A DNA stretch of 64,000 nucleotides from Vibrio sp. HI00D65 (GTDB lineage: Bacteria > Pseudomonadota > Gammaproteobacteria > Enterobacterales > Vibrionaceae): the NCBI RefSeq assembly GCF_001635455.1, contig NZ_LWEH01000144.1, forward strand, positions 1-64,000. Direction: 5' to 3'. Of the stretch, positions 45,867-55,961 are shown in pieces. The position numbers were made by a program, and so were the translations under genes. Under the pieces are notes generated by a model. The model did not search any database, was not told the origin of the DNA, and worked only from the letters and a program-made list of their open reading frames with translations. How positions within the stretch are numbered: position 1 is the stretch's first letter; each line of letters begins with the position of its first letter.

Positions 45867-46895
45867 TTAATCGTAAACCAACTGACCATGGTCGAATCGC
45901 GTTTCCACTTCACACACCATTAATGCTGCTCGTTGACCGATAGCAACATTACGATTAGGAAACACCACCGCTTCGTTTTCGTTCTTCGCCATCAATGGTT
46001 TGTCACCATCATGACCAAAGACTTCACCGTGCTTAAAGGCAGTAAAGTTCTCTACAGAGTCTGAGAACATGAAGTCGAAATCATCATGTAAACGAACAAT
46101 AGTACGGCTCACTCGATAAGTAATGGTTGGCTTAGGTAGATGCTCTGGCTCTACTTCCGCGATTAAATTGCGCATTGCTAAATCAAAAGCGGTTAACTTA
46201 TCCAATTGGTTCTCACCAATTCTTGCAACCTGCCCGAGTTCCATAGTCAGGGCTTGCGCTTCGAAGTTTTCTGCGCTGTACCAACTGAAAGTGCTGGTTG
46301 GCGCGTTTGACAGCAACACGGCTTCAACGTGAGCACTGTTGATAAAGTCGAATAACTCTTTGCTACGTACTTCGTGGCGAACCTTGGGGCTCACTGCAAA
46401 TGAATAATGCTTAGATAAACGGATTGCACAGTGTAGATCTAAGTGCCAACGAGTTGCTGGCTTGGTTTCTTTGTAAAACTCTGTCACCAGGAACTTTAAG
46501 TTCTGGGCGATATCCACTTCTCGATTACTTTCGTACTGTTTGTCATCAAACAGACGGTTCATATTCACATCAAGAAAGCGGGTATGCGCGTTGGTTGCTT
46601 CTGGGTGAGCTATGATGAACAAGCATCTAGCGTTCACTGCCTGAAAGCCTGTTTCAATATCTTCAACGAGCTTATCAATCAGCTCCATTGGTGACGTTTC
46701 ATCGCCATGTACACCGCTTGAAAAGATGATGTTCTTGGTTTCAGAATTGTAATCCGCGGGAATGACTTCCAATACACCACGTTGATGAAGCTTAATTTGA
46801 ACACCGTTACCCAGTACGGTCTGTCCTGCAAACACTTCTTGCTCAAGATCTAGGCTGTCAAAAAGAAATGATTGGCGAAATAGGGTCTTCGTCAT
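45867..46895 (-). CDS. astE: Succinylglutamate desuccinylase
   Basis: 342 residues, last enzyme of the arginine succinyltransferase pathway: succinylglutamate gives glutamate and succinate. Zinc ligands are in GVHGDETSPME and DLHCAIR, as in the AstE/AspA family. Length is normal. The other ast genes are not in the window. The frame is preceded by a good ribosome site (AGGAG). Confidence 0.93.
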   Translation of the reverse strand: MTKTLFRQSFLFDSLDLEQEVFAGQTVLGNGVQIKLHQRGVLEVIPADYNSETKNIIFSSGVHGDETSPMELIDKLVEDIETGFQAVNARCLFIIAHPEATNAHTRFLDVNMNRLFDDKQYESNREVDIAQNLKFLVTEFYKETKPATRWHLDLHCAIRLSKHYSFAVSPKVRHEVRSKELFDFINSAHVEAVLLSNAPTSTFSWYSAENFEAQALTMELGQVARIGENQLDKLTAFDLAMRNLIAEVEPEHLPKPTITYRVSRTIVRLHDDFDFMFSDSVENFTAFKHGEVFGHDGDKPLMAKNENEAVVFPNRNVAIGQRAALMVCEVETRFDHGQLVYD

Positions 46896-47159
46896 GCGCT
46901 ACTCCTTAATTGCACGGCCGTATGTTAATAAATTGTACATAGAAATTGTGTTGCTAGGATCGCACTTATCAATAGAAAACCCGTTATCACTCACAAATAC
47001 TACCCATATATTTATATTTCCTGCTTATTAACAAACCGAGGCCTGTGCTAAATAACTTTCTCATTTAAAGCGATTTTTCGTTATTTCAGGTTAGTTCAGC
47101 AAGATAAGAGCCACGTAAGCTAACACGACTCTGACCTACCATGAACAGATTGAGATCAA

Positions 47160-48956
47160 TTAATCTTCCTGATTGAGCAATCTTTCAAATTCATCGATTT
47201 GAACTTTGACCATGTCGATACTTTGTTGCCAGAAATCGGCTTTAGTCAGGTCCATTCCAAGATGTTTTTGAACCACTTCTTCCGCCATCATGCTGCCGGT
47301 ATCACGCAACAAAGACACATAGTCGTCATAGAACTGTTCGCCCTTAGCATCACGTTGAGCGTATACGCCTTTACTGAACAGGTAGCCAAATAGGTACGGG
47401 TAGTTGTAGAAGCTCACCTGAGAGATGCTGAAGTGCAACTTGCTCGCCCAGAAGTAAGGATCGGCCTCAGTCATTGCATCGCCGTACCACTCTTTCCAAG
47501 TGTGCTCCATCAGGTCACACAGTTGTTGAGCCGTCAGTTCACCTTTTTCACGCTGCTCATAGAACGCTTTTTCAAACTCAAAACGTACTGGGATATTTAT
47601 CATCAAAGCTAACGAAGAAGACAGTTCTTCCCATAGCATTTCTAATTTCTCATTGCGTGTTTGTGCTTGTTTAAGTAAGTAATCGCGCACGATGTTTTCA
47701 GCAAAAATAGAGGCGGTTTCAGCAAGCGTCATTGGGTAACGTGTCTTACACAACGGCATATCTTTCATTACCCAGTTGTGGAACGCGTGACCAAGCTCGT
47801 GTGCCAGTGTCATTAAATCAGAGCGGCTCCCACTCCATGTCATAAACACCAGTGGTGTGCGTGTCGCAGCAAACTTTGTGCAGTACGCGCCTAAGCGTTT
47901 GTTGGCTGATGGTGCGGCATCAATCCAACCATTCTCGACCATTAAAGCGACAAAATCAGCCATCTCTGGATTCACTTCAGCAAAAGCGGTTTTGATTACT
48001 TCAATCGCTTCACCAAATGGGTAAACCTTTGATTCGCTCTCACCTAGTGGCGGCATCGCAGCTAAGTGATTCCATGGCTTCATTTCATCTAAGCCATGAA
48101 CTCTTGCCATTAATAGACCCGCTTTCTGACCTACTACGCGATTCGCTTTAGCAACAGACATCATAGTGTCTAATGTTTCAGGCACGATGCGGCTGCCATG
48201 CAAGCTAGGATCTAAGAAATGTACATCGCTGATTTTCGAACGCTTTTTATTTTCTGTCAGACGCCAACCTGCCAGCGCATTTAAGATCGAAGCAAATGAC
48301 TCTTGGTGCGTCTTCATGGCCCCCTGAACAGCGCGCCATGCTGGTTCTTGTTTGTCGAATTCACTGCCATAAAGCAAGCTCGCAGCTTGCGAGAAACCGA
48401 GCGCTTCTTCTTCACCATCAAGTTTTAGCGACAGTTTCAAAGAACCGGTTAGGTTGTCATACAAACGCCCCCATGCATCACGACCATCAACTTTCATCGC
48501 TGCTAATAACTGCTCCTCTGCAACGCTGAGTCGACTACTAGCTAATTTACGTGAGCTTTCAATCGCAAAGCGCTGGCCCGCAACATCTGCGCTCTCGTGT
48601 TCTAAAACGGCATCAATAAACTCGGGTTCTGCGTGAATCAAAGTGTCTTCGTATGGGCTAAATGCTTGTGACATTTCAGAGTTCAGCTTTGCAACACGGC
48701 CAAGCAACGCTTTTGCTTCTGTGTGTGTCGCATCCACTGACGCGTGGCAATTAGCGAAGGTATTGATAGTGCTAAGCAATGTACCAGCCGCTTCTGAAGT
48801 TTGGATGGCATTTTGCATCGCCAAAATGATGTGGCGTTTTTCAACATGAAGATGTAACAGTTCAATACACTGTTGAATCAGTTCAATATCCTTCTCAATT
48901 TTTGCATCATCAAGACCGCGGTAAGCAATGCTTAAATCCCAACTAGGTGTTGTCAT
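47160..48956 (-). CDS. M3 family oligoendopeptidase (PepF-like)
   Basis: 598 residues. The zinc motif LAHELGHAFHNWVM with a downstream ETASIFAENI (third ligand) defines M3; layout and length are those of the M3B/PepF branch. It is cytoplasmic, helical, and cleaves oligopeptides inside a deep channel. No signal peptide. Single gene with strong codon use. Confidence 0.9.
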   Translation of the reverse strand: MTTPSWDLSIAYRGLDDAKIEKDIELIQQCIELLHLHVEKRHIILAMQNAIQTSEAAGTLLSTINTFANCHASVDATHTEAKALLGRVAKLNSEMSQAFSPYEDTLIHAEPEFIDAVLEHESADVAGQRFAIESSRKLASSRLSVAEEQLLAAMKVDGRDAWGRLYDNLTGSLKLSLKLDGEEEALGFSQAASLLYGSEFDKQEPAWRAVQGAMKTHQESFASILNALAGWRLTENKKRSKISDVHFLDPSLHGSRIVPETLDTMMSVAKANRVVGQKAGLLMARVHGLDEMKPWNHLAAMPPLGESESKVYPFGEAIEVIKTAFAEVNPEMADFVALMVENGWIDAAPSANKRLGAYCTKFAATRTPLVFMTWSGSRSDLMTLAHELGHAFHNWVMKDMPLCKTRYPMTLAETASIFAENIVRDYLLKQAQTRNEKLEMLWEELSSSLALMINIPVRFEFEKAFYEQREKGELTAQQLCDLMEHTWKEWYGDAMTEADPYFWASKLHFSISQVSFYNYPYLFGYLFSKGVYAQRDAKGEQFYDDYVSLLRDTGSMMAEEVVQKHLGMDLTKADFWQQSIDMVKVQIDEFERLLNQED

Positions 48957-49085
48957 GACTAAATTCCTTTCACGTAGGTAGTAATACTAATCTGGTACAG
49001 CGGTTTTAGACACCGCCTTTTACTTCTATCTTTATTTCTGTTTATACGTTTAAAATTATTGTTTGTTATAACTGTACTTTGGCAC

Positions 49086-49703
49086 TCAGAGTACGGGCAG
49101 CCCTATCGCTTTAACACTGATAAAGCTTTGCGCGAACTGAGTAACTTGAATATGGGTTATCGACGCATTATCGATCGACAACTTTGAGTACAAACTCGGA
49201 TTTTTCCAATCAATATCAAGGCAATACGCCAATAACATACGAATAACGCCACCATGAGTAACCAACAATAGATTGTCACTTGGATCGTTCAAAAGTTGCG
49301 ACCAAGCTTGAGTTACTCTTTCGTGGAAGTTCTGTAAACTTTCTGCACCACTCAGCTTATGGTTCGATGGGTCTTGCCAAAAGGTGTCGAGCATTGCCCA
49401 CTTGTCTTTGAGCTCATCAAATGCGATGCCATCCACTTCGCCAAAGTTCATTTCTTGAAATTCAGGAGCAACAGACAAAGGCACAGACATGCGCTCCGCA
49501 TACAAGTTAGCTAAGTCGTTGCAGCGTCTCAACGGTGAAGTGATGACAGAGTCAACTGCTATACCTTGATGTACCATAGCGTCACAAATCTGTTGTTGAA
49601 GCTCCGAATTTACCAATACGTCAGAGACACCGTTTAGCGCAGCCTTCCCTTCCACTTTGCCATGTCTGAGCAAATAGATGTTTTTAGTGGTTCCATTGAC
49701 CAT
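49086..49703 (-). CDS. cobC: Histidine phosphatase, probable alpha-ribazole phosphatase
   Basis: 205 residues. LLRHGKVEG carries the phosphorylated His, SPLRRCNDLA the Arg pair, and VTHGGVIRMLL the second His. It lies last in the cob run (cobT, cobS, cobU), where CobC removes the phosphate from alpha-ribazole-5'-phosphate or from adenosylcobalamin phosphate. The name is by context plus fold. Confidence 0.8.
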   Translation of the reverse strand: MVNGTTKNIYLLRHGKVEGKAALNGVSDVLVNSELQQQICDAMVHQGIAVDSVITSPLRRCNDLANLYAERMSVPLSVAPEFQEMNFGEVDGIAFDELKDKWAMLDTFWQDPSNHKLSGAESLQNFHERVTQAWSQLLNDPSDNLLLVTHGGVIRMLLAYCLDIDWKNPSLYSKLSIDNASITHIQVTQFAQSFISVKAIGLPVL

Positions 49704-49712
49704 ATCAGTAAC

Positions 49713-50306
49713 CTAGCCTTGGGCGTTGATAGAGTGACTTGAAGGCTTTAGATGCAGTGGCAACCCTGCGGCTATCAGAGTGACATGTTCGACAACGCGA
49801 GCGAGTGCTTGGTTCATGCGACCCGCATTATCAACAAATAAGCGCGATACTTTACCTAGAGGAACAACCCCTAAACCCACCTCGTTCGACACCATGATTA
49901 TCTGTGCTGAGCTTTGCTCTACGCTTGCAACCAAGGATTCAATCACGGACTCAACCTGGTCATTAGTTGCATCATGCCCCAATTCGAAGATGATGTTATT
50001 GAGCCATAGTGTTAAGCAATCAATCAGTACCACATCGTCTTTCTTAAATGACTGCAGTTTAGCGGCTAATTCGACAGGTACCTCATGTTCTATCCACTGT
50101 GTACCACGGCGGTCTTTATGATGAGCGATTCGCTCACGCATTTCAGCGTCTAGATACGTGGCGGTCGCAATGTAATGTAAACGACCATTTGAACATGCTG
50201 CGAGCGCACATAATGCTTGTTGTTCTGCAAAGCTCGACTTACCCGAGCGTGCGCCACCTAAAACAAGATGTCGTTGACTCTGATACGCTTGATTATTCGT
50301 TGTCAT
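49713..50306 (-). CDS. cobU: Adenosylcobinamide kinase/guanylyltransferase
   Basis: 197 residues. P-loop LVLGGARSGKSSFAEQ, HKDRRGTQWIEHE (with the guanylylated His) and VSNEVGLGVVP are the CobU signatures. It phosphorylates adenosylcobinamide and makes the GDP derivative for CobS. Slightly long at the C-terminus. Nine bases separate it from the phosphatase gene. Confidence 0.93.
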   Translation of the reverse strand: MTTNNQAYQSQRHLVLGGARSGKSSFAEQQALCALAACSNGRLHYIATATYLDAEMRERIAHHKDRRGTQWIEHEVPVELAAKLQSFKKDDVVLIDCLTLWLNNIIFELGHDATNDQVESVIESLVASVEQSSAQIIMVSNEVGLGVVPLGKVSRLFVDNAGRMNQALARVVEHVTLIAAGLPLHLKPSSHSINAQG

Positions 50307-50332
50307 GTATGACCTCTAATCACCTGAATGCG

Positions 50333-51139
50333 TTACATAAAGCTGTTATAAAAAGCCGCGGCAAACACGATATAAATCAGTAGTTCCATTAACTGTTGAG
50401 CAGCGCCCAAGCAGTCTCCGGTGAAGCCACCGATTCGCGCGATGAGCCACTTTTTGAATCCTATCCTGAACACGTAAGCAACGAGTGCTAATACAAAGGT
50501 AAACGCCAAACCAAACCACAAGCTTGGCAACAAACCAATCAGCATAAGAAAAACCAGTTCGCCCTTAGTTTGCTTATTGGCGAGAGGCTTGCTCTTGCTA
50601 GTATCCAAATCGCTGACATAAGGCATGTCGTAAATAAGAGATGCCGCAATCGCACGACTGAAGGTGTAGCCGGTTACAATGACCATGAACAATCCGGCCA
50701 TGCTGACCAATTCATTCAACAGCACCCACTTACCAAGCAGCGCCATTATCAAAGCAGATGCGCCATAAGTGCCAATTCGGCTATCTTTCATGATGGTCAA
50801 ACGGCGTTCGAGCGTCATGCCACCACCAATGCCATCCGCCATATCGGTTAGGCCATCTTCATGGAAGGCGCCAGTGAGCATCAAGCTGAAGCTCATCATC
50901 AAAAAGATGGTGATGGCACTTGGTAGTACTGCATCAAGCAACAAAAATACGCCACCGCACAACACACCGAGGAGTAAGCCAACAGTAGAGAAGTAACGGC
51001 CAGAGCGGTTCATGCGCTCTTCTGAATAGGGTGTATTCTTTGGCATCGGTAAACGAGAAAAGAAACCCATGGCTAACGAAAACAGTTCCCATTGATAAGT
51101 TGCGCGATCTTTTAACGATCTTCGTGGCGTATTACTCAT
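50333..51139 (-). CDS. cobS: Adenosylcobinamide-GDP ribazoletransferase
   Basis: 268 residues, inner membrane. EDGLTDMADGIGGGMTLERRL and IMKDSRIGTYGA are the CobS motifs. It joins adenosylcobinamide-GDP with alpha-ribazole to finish cobalamin. Start ATG overlaps the cobT stop as TAATG, so it is coupled. Confidence 0.93.
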   Translation of the reverse strand: MSNTPRRSLKDRATYQWELFSLAMGFFSRLPMPKNTPYSEERMNRSGRYFSTVGLLLGVLCGGVFLLLDAVLPSAITIFLMMSFSLMLTGAFHEDGLTDMADGIGGGMTLERRLTIMKDSRIGTYGASALIMALLGKWVLLNELVSMAGLFMVIVTGYTFSRAIAASLIYDMPYVSDLDTSKSKPLANKQTKGELVFLMLIGLLPSLWFGLAFTFVLALVAYVFRIGFKKWLIARIGGFTGDCLGAAQQLMELLIYIVFAAAFYNSFM

Positions 51140-52167
51140 TAAACCGTGACTCCAGCGCTCTCAAAACTCGCCATATTGTTGTAAAACTCAGCCGCCGCTT
51201 GGAGGATTGGCATGGCCAGTGCGGCTCCAGTCCCCTCACCTAGCCTTAAACCAAGGTCGAGCAAAGGCTCAGCATCGAGCAGGTCTAGTAAAATTTTGTG
51301 CCCTGACTCTTCAGAGCGATGTGCGAAGATCATGTAATCGCGACAATTCGGCTCAATCAAGGTCGCAACATACGCCGCAACTGACACAATAAAACCATCG
51401 ACCAATACTGGTGTTCTGTTGTGGTATGCACCAAGGAAGGCTCCGACCATTTGCACGATCTCGTAACCACCGACTTGAGCTAAAATCGATTTAGGATCGA
51501 GCCCTTTACAGCGCGCAACACCTTGTTCAACCAGCGACACTTTACGTGCGAGTTGTTCGTGATTGATGCCTGTACCTACACCAACACACTCTGCCGCAGT
51601 TCGCTTTGCTAGTGCGCTTAAAATCGCTGACGCGCTGCTGGTATTGCCGATACCCATCTCGCCAAACATGATGATATTGGTGCCATTCGAAATGGTTTTA
51701 GATACAAGATCTGCACCCAATTCAATCCCACGTTCTACCGTTTCTAAACTCATTGCGGCTTGGTTGGCAAAGTTATTGGTTCGAGTCCCTAAGCGTTGTG
51801 ACACTAGCATTGAAGAATCGGCTTCAACGGGTAATAAGATACCTGTGTCGACCACCGTAATGTCGATGTTGTTCAATGTACAGAAACAATTGATCGCCGC
51901 GCCACCATTTAAGAAATTCAAGACCATCTGTTTCGTGACGGCGCTTGGCGCAATACTCACACCTTCGTCAGCGATGCCATGATCGCCTGCGAATATAATG
52001 ATGCTGGGCTTGTTCAATTCGATATGTTCAACCGCCGACTCTTGTCCTTGGCTTTGAATTAATGCTAATTGAAAGGCTACTTTTTCAAGTAAACCCAATG
52101 CCCCAAGCGGCTTAGTTTTTTGATCAATACGGTGTTGGATTTGCTGTGAGTATTTGGTATCTAACAT
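51139..52167 (-). CDS. cobT: Nicotinate-nucleotide-dimethylbenzimidazole phosphoribosyltransferase
   Basis: About 342 residues. The catalytic Glu is in [12 protein letters not shown] near the C-terminus; [13 protein letters not shown] and [13 protein letters not shown] are typical. It activates the lower ligand of B12. I start at ATG 52167 (MLDTKYSQ), the usual start; the frame runs 20 residues further up without family resemblance. First gene of the cob unit. No cobalamin riboswitch fits in the short upstream gap. Confidence 0.93.
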   Translation of the reverse strand: MLDTKYSQQIQHRIDQKTKPLGALGLLEKVAFQLALIQSQGQESAVEHIELNKPSIIIFAGDHGIADEGVSIAPSAVTKQMVLNFLNGGAAINCFCTLNNIDITVVDTGILLPVEADSSMLVSQRLGTRTNNFANQAAMSLETVERGIELGADLVSKTISNGTNIIMFGEMGIGNTSSASAILSALAKRTAAECVGVGTGINHEQLARKVSLVEQGVARCKGLDPKSILAQVGGYEIVQMVGAFLGAYHNRTPVLVDGFIVSVAAYVATLIEPNCRDYMIFAHRSEESGHKILLDLLDAEPLLDLGLRLGEGTGAALAMPILQAAAEFYNNMASFESAGVTV

Positions 52168-52238
52168 AAAATTATTGGTACTTAGATTGCAAAATGGGTT
52201 TGGCGTTATTATTCGGTTGACGCCCAATAGAATAACGC

Positions 52239-52850
52239 TTACTTAGGACGAGCCACCGAGAGCACATTAGATAGCGTGGCATATTCACCACCACCAAGAC
52301 GAGACAAAGGATCCAGTTCGAGCGCATCTATCTTCAGGCGGTCGCTCTCTTTATCGATCACCTCTTCAGCTATATATACCTTCTCGATTTGCGCAAAGAT
52401 AAGGCTTTGTGGCACCTCACCAACTTCTTTGACCTCGTAGAGTGTGCAACCAAAAGCCACAGCGCACTGATTCACTCTCGGTAAAGAAAAACCCTCAAAT
52501 TCAACTAATTCAATGTTATTCGCGGTTACTTCTGACTCATTATGCTCAAGGGTAGCGGCCGTAGCGGTCATCACTTCAGCTGAACTCGACGATGCAATAT
52601 GTATAACTAGCTTACCCGTCTCATGAGCATTACGAGTGGTATCTTTGATTTCTCCCGATGGCTTCTTCCCGACCGATAACATCAGCAGTGGCGGATTACT
52701 TGAAACAGGCGTGAAATAAGAGAAAGGCGCTAAATTGTATTCTTGGTCAGCAGATTCCGTTAATGCCCACGCGATAGGACGAGGGACAACGGTTTGCGTC
52801 ATCAGGTGGTAAATCTGAGTAGGAGCGAGAGTATCTAGCTTGAGGTTCAT
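52239..52850 (-). CDS. Flavin reductase-like (DIM6/NTAB) protein
   Basis: 203 residues of FMN-binding split-barrel fold. [30 protein letters not shown] and [17 protein letters not shown] are the family motifs. Such proteins reduce flavin or act on small aromatic substrates. Its partner enzyme is not in the window. The cob operon starts 70 bases downstream in the same direction, so they may be co-transcribed. Confidence 0.88.
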   Translation of the reverse strand: MNLKLDTLAPTQIYHLMTQTVVPRPIAWALTESADQEYNLAPFSYFTPVSSNPPLLMLSVGKKPSGEIKDTTRNAHETGKLVIHIASSSSAEVMTATAATLEHNESEVTANNIELVEFEGFSLPRVNQCAVAFGCTLYEVKEVGEVPQSLIFAQIEKVYIAEEVIDKESDRLKIDALELDPLSRLGGGEYATLSNVLSVARPK

Positions 52851-53202
52851 AGCACATCCTTGGTCTATGGGATTACGATTTAGTTTACGTGTTAAGTGAG
52901 GCTGTATCTATCTTTATATCAACTAAAGCTGAGAGGATGTTCTTAATTTAAGCAGTTTAAACCGACATTTTCTCAATTTGAGAATCAAAAATACTAACAG
53001 ATCGAACTTCGTTAGCCATGACAACAAAGAGTCAATAACTTACGTTTTGGCACTCTTTATGCTTCACTTAAAATGCTTGTTAATCTCTCCATTGATAAGT
53101 ACCCATACAGTGAACACCCTCACTGTTAGCTACAAAATGCAACACCAAGCAACACAACCGGTTGTAAAAAGTAAAGTTCAGTAAATTGATTTAGGAGGTG
53201 CG
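52851..53202. other. Intergenic stretch with promoter for the small peptide gene
   Basis: A promoter-like pair TTGGCA (53047-53052) and TAAAAT (53069-53074) with a 16-bp spacer points rightward, leaving about 120 untranslated bases before the 29-residue frame. A 68-codon frame at 52978-53184 has no ribosome site and I do not accept it. Confidence 0.5.
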
Positions 53203-53292
53203 ATGATTCCAAACTCAAGCAAAAGAAATCCAAATAAATCAAGCAAGAAAATTAGCAAAAAGGTAAGGAAAATCCCGCTGTCCTTCACCTGA
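53203..53292 (+). CDS. 29-residue Lys/Ser/Asn-rich basic peptide
   Basis: ATG with a perfect AGGAGG five bases before it opens a 29-codon frame: MIPNSSKRNPNKSSKK, then ISKKVRKIPLSFT. Nine lysines plus three... arginine-type residues make it strongly basic and probably disordered. A hairpin terminator follows 20 bases later, and a promoter-like pair lies upstream, so it is a complete small transcription unit. I know no family; it could be an RNA- or ribosome-binding peptide, or only a leader. Whether it is translated is untested. Confidence 0.55.
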   Translation: MIPNSSKRNPNKSSKKISKKVRKIPLSFT

Positions 53293-53311
53293 ACTGTGCG
53301 AAGAAAATAAC

Positions 53312-53343
53312 AAGCCCGTCGTTAAACGGGCTTTGTTATTTTT
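53312..53343 (+). terminator. Terminator after the small peptide gene
   Basis: A perfect 8-bp GC-rich stem (53312-53319 with 53326-53333) with a 6-base loop is followed by a T-rich tail. Confidence 0.75.
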
Positions 53344-53493
53344 GGGAGGCACCAATACCGGATCCAGCTCCTTACTCTAGAGAATACATCACTAGCAACT
53401 ACGCATTAACCCCTCATTTATCAAACTTTAATTCGCTTAAAATTCGTACACTGTTTATATTAAACAAGCACTTGCAACGGATTAAGGATAGTT

Positions 53494-54189
53494 ATGAGCA
53501 TTTCTGGAGATAAGACATCAATCATAGTGGCTGGTGCTACTGGGCTAATTGGTCGTCATGTGATGAGCCTGCTTATCAACGAGCCTGCAATAGAGCACAT
53601 TTACGCTTTGTCCCGAAGAGCGCTCAATTCACAGTTCCACTCAGAAAAGCTCCACACGCTGGTTCATAGTGATCTGCAAGTCACCAGTTGGGACGAAACC
53701 AAAACCACACCCAAGCTCGGAGTCATCTGCTTAGGCACAACCAAGAAAAAAGCAGGCTCGAAAGAAGCATTACGAAAGGTAGATGTTGAGCTTGTCAGTC
53801 AAGTCGCACAATCGATGAAGTTCTTAGGAGTGCAACGGGTCGCGGTCGTATCGAGCTATGGAGCATCCGTCGATTCCTATTCACACTACCTCAAATGCAA
53901 AGGTCAAATGGAGCAGAACTTAAAGCGTATCGGCTTCAAGCAACTGTTCATTGCACGCCCCGGACCATTGGTTGGCGAGCGAGAAGAACCAAGAACCGAC
54001 GAAAAACTGCTACAAAGCGTGTTTCCCCTTCTATCGCCTTTTATGTTTGGGAAATACAAAAACCTACGCCCTATTCAATCGAAAGATGTCGCTCAGGCCA
54101 TGTTGTTCCGATTGTTCGAAAATAATTTCCAAAATATCGAAATTTACTCATCCAATGACATGCTCAATTTATTGGCAAAATATCGCTAA
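53494..54189 (+). CDS. NAD(P)-binding Rossmann protein (SDR-like)
   Basis: 231 residues. GATGLIGRHV at residues 12-21 is the nucleotide-binding loop; RVAVVSSYGAS and ARPGPLVGER match the atypical SDR/HTATIP2-like branch often annotated as nucleoside-diphosphate-sugar epimerase. The catalytic Y-x3-K is SHYLKCKG, so present. The substrate is unknown. Single gene. Confidence 0.85.
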   Translation: MSISGDKTSIIVAGATGLIGRHVMSLLINEPAIEHIYALSRRALNSQFHSEKLHTLVHSDLQVTSWDETKTTPKLGVICLGTTKKKAGSKEALRKVDVELVSQVAQSMKFLGVQRVAVVSSYGASVDSYSHYLKCKGQMEQNLKRIGFKQLFIARPGPLVGEREEPRTDEKLLQSVFPLLSPFMFGKYKNLRPIQSKDVAQAMLFRLFENNFQNIEIYSSNDMLNLLAKYR

Positions 54190-54374
54190 AAAGCTCACCT
54201 ATTCTCCATAATGTTGAATATCCACTCATACCATTCAGTGGATATTACCTATTGTTCTATTTAATTACTTTTCCTTATTTTACGTTTTGTTATAGGTCGC
54301 TACTGTAACCAACAGTATTTGCGCCCATACATCTAAGCGCCCTGTAGATTTAAAGAAATTCATAAGGAAAACAA

Positions 54375-55748
54375 ATGTCATTTTCAGCTATCGCTGCCTT
54401 AGCGGTATTCACTGGTATCCTCTTCTTTCTCTATGGACAGCAGAAAAAAGAAACCACGTTATCACGCTTGGTTCTATTAGGTTTAGTTTTCGGTAGTGCT
54501 TTTGGTCTTGGCCTTCAGTTGCTATTTGGTGAAGGTAATCCTGTTATCAAATCAACACTAGACTGGGTAAACATTGTCGGTCGTGGTTATGTTGGCCTGC
54601 TGAAAATGGTGATCATGCCATTAGTATTGGTTTCAATGATTGCTGCGGTAGTGAAACTTGAGAAAGGCGGCTCACTGGGCAAGATTTCTGGCATCACGAT
54701 TTCTGTATTGCTGGCGACAACGGCAATCTCTGCGATTGTCGGTATCGTTGTGACTCAAGCATTTGGCCTATCTGCTGAAGGTTTAACAGAAGGTGCACGC
54801 GAAACAGCGCGTATCGCAACATTAGAAAGCCGCATTGGTACTGTTGCGGATCTAACGATCCCACAAATGCTAGTTAGCTTCATTCCAACCAACCCATTTG
54901 CAGACCTAACCGGTGCTCGCTCTACATCTATCATCGCGGTTGTTATCTTTGGTGTGCTAACGGGTATTGCAGCTCGTAAAGTAATAGCTGAGAAAGAAGA
55001 GCTAGAATCTCCAATTCGTACGTTGGTTGAAGCGGCTCAATCTATCGTGATGCGCTTAGTTAAGATGATTATGGCACTAACGCCATACGGTATCGCAGCG
55101 TTAATGGCGAAAGTAGTAGCAACATCAAGCGCTTCTGACATTTTAAGCCTACTAGGTTTCATCGTGGCATCTTACGTAGCAATTCTACTGATGTTCGTTG
55201 TTCACGGTGTGTTGGTTTCTTTTGTTGGCGTAAACCCGAAAGAGTACTTCCAAAAAATCTGGCCTGTTCTAACGTTCGCTTTCACTTCGCGTAGTTCTGC
55301 TGCAACGATTCCACTGAATGTTGAAGCTCAAATCACGAAGCTAAACGTGCCACCAGCAATTGCTAACCTATCTGCATCTTTCGGTGCGACAATTGGTCAA
55401 AACGGCTGTGCGGGTATCTACCCTGCAATGCTAGCAGTGATGGTTGCACCTACGGTTGGCATCGACCCGATGGACATCAACTTCATTCTGTCTCTGATTG
55501 CAATCGTTACAGTGAGCTCTTTCGGTATCGCAGGTGTAGGTGGTGGTGCAACGTTCGCAGCACTTATCGTACTGCCAGCGATGGGCCTTCCAGTAACTAT
55601 CGCAGCACTGCTTATCTCGATCGAACCACTTATCGACATGGCTCGTACAGCGCTTAACGTATCTGGTGCAATGACAGCCGGTACAATTACAAGTCGCTTG
55701 TTAGGTAAGAAAGACAAGCAACAAGATTTGGAACAAGCGAACGCTTAA
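54375..55748 (+). CDS. tcyP: L-cystine:cation symporter
   Basis: 457 residues of the DAACS (glutamate/dicarboxylate carrier) family. About eight helices; the serine-rich hairpin FAFTSRSSAATIP and the segment GATIGQNGCAGIYPAM are typical of TcyP/YdjN cystine transporters. It imports cystine with a cation. AAGGAA precedes the ATG. It has its own terminator. Confidence 0.88.
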   Translation: MSFSAIAALAVFTGILFFLYGQQKKETTLSRLVLLGLVFGSAFGLGLQLLFGEGNPVIKSTLDWVNIVGRGYVGLLKMVIMPLVLVSMIAAVVKLEKGGSLGKISGITISVLLATTAISAIVGIVVTQAFGLSAEGLTEGARETARIATLESRIGTVADLTIPQMLVSFIPTNPFADLTGARSTSIIAVVIFGVLTGIAARKVIAEKEELESPIRTLVEAAQSIVMRLVKMIMALTPYGIAALMAKVVATSSASDILSLLGFIVASYVAILLMFVVHGVLVSFVGVNPKEYFQKIWPVLTFAFTSRSSAATIPLNVEAQITKLNVPPAIANLSASFGATIGQNGCAGIYPAMLAVMVAPTVGIDPMDINFILSLIAIVTVSSFGIAGVGGGATFAALIVLPAMGLPVTIAALLISIEPLIDMARTALNVSGAMTAGTITSRLLGKKDKQQDLEQANA

Positions 55749-55774
55749 ATTCTGAGCCAAACAGTTCATCAAAT

Positions 55775-55806
55775 AAAAAACCGATGCCCATGCATCGGTT
55801 TTTTAT
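55775..55806 (+). terminator. Terminator after tcyP
   Basis: A perfect stem of AAAAAACCGATGC/GCATCGGTTTTTT with loop CCAT lies 26 bases past the stop. It ends in a T run and is symmetrical. Confidence 0.85.
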
Positions 55807-55961
55807 TATCTATTTGCTGCCGGAGTTGCTTTTTAAATGTTGAGCATGCATTTGTGCAACAATACAATGAGTTACCTGGGATAGTTTTATAAAAATGATA
55901 TATATTGCACCACTTCAAACATAGCATTTGCCCATAGCAAAAGTTCGATAACAGGATTCCA

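Noticed and set aside
52168..52238. Cobalamin riboswitch before cobT
   Set aside because: The gap is too short and no B12-box sequence is visible there or before btuC.
52978..53184. 68-codon frame before the small peptide gene
   Set aside because: No ribosome site, and it runs across the likely promoter of the next unit.
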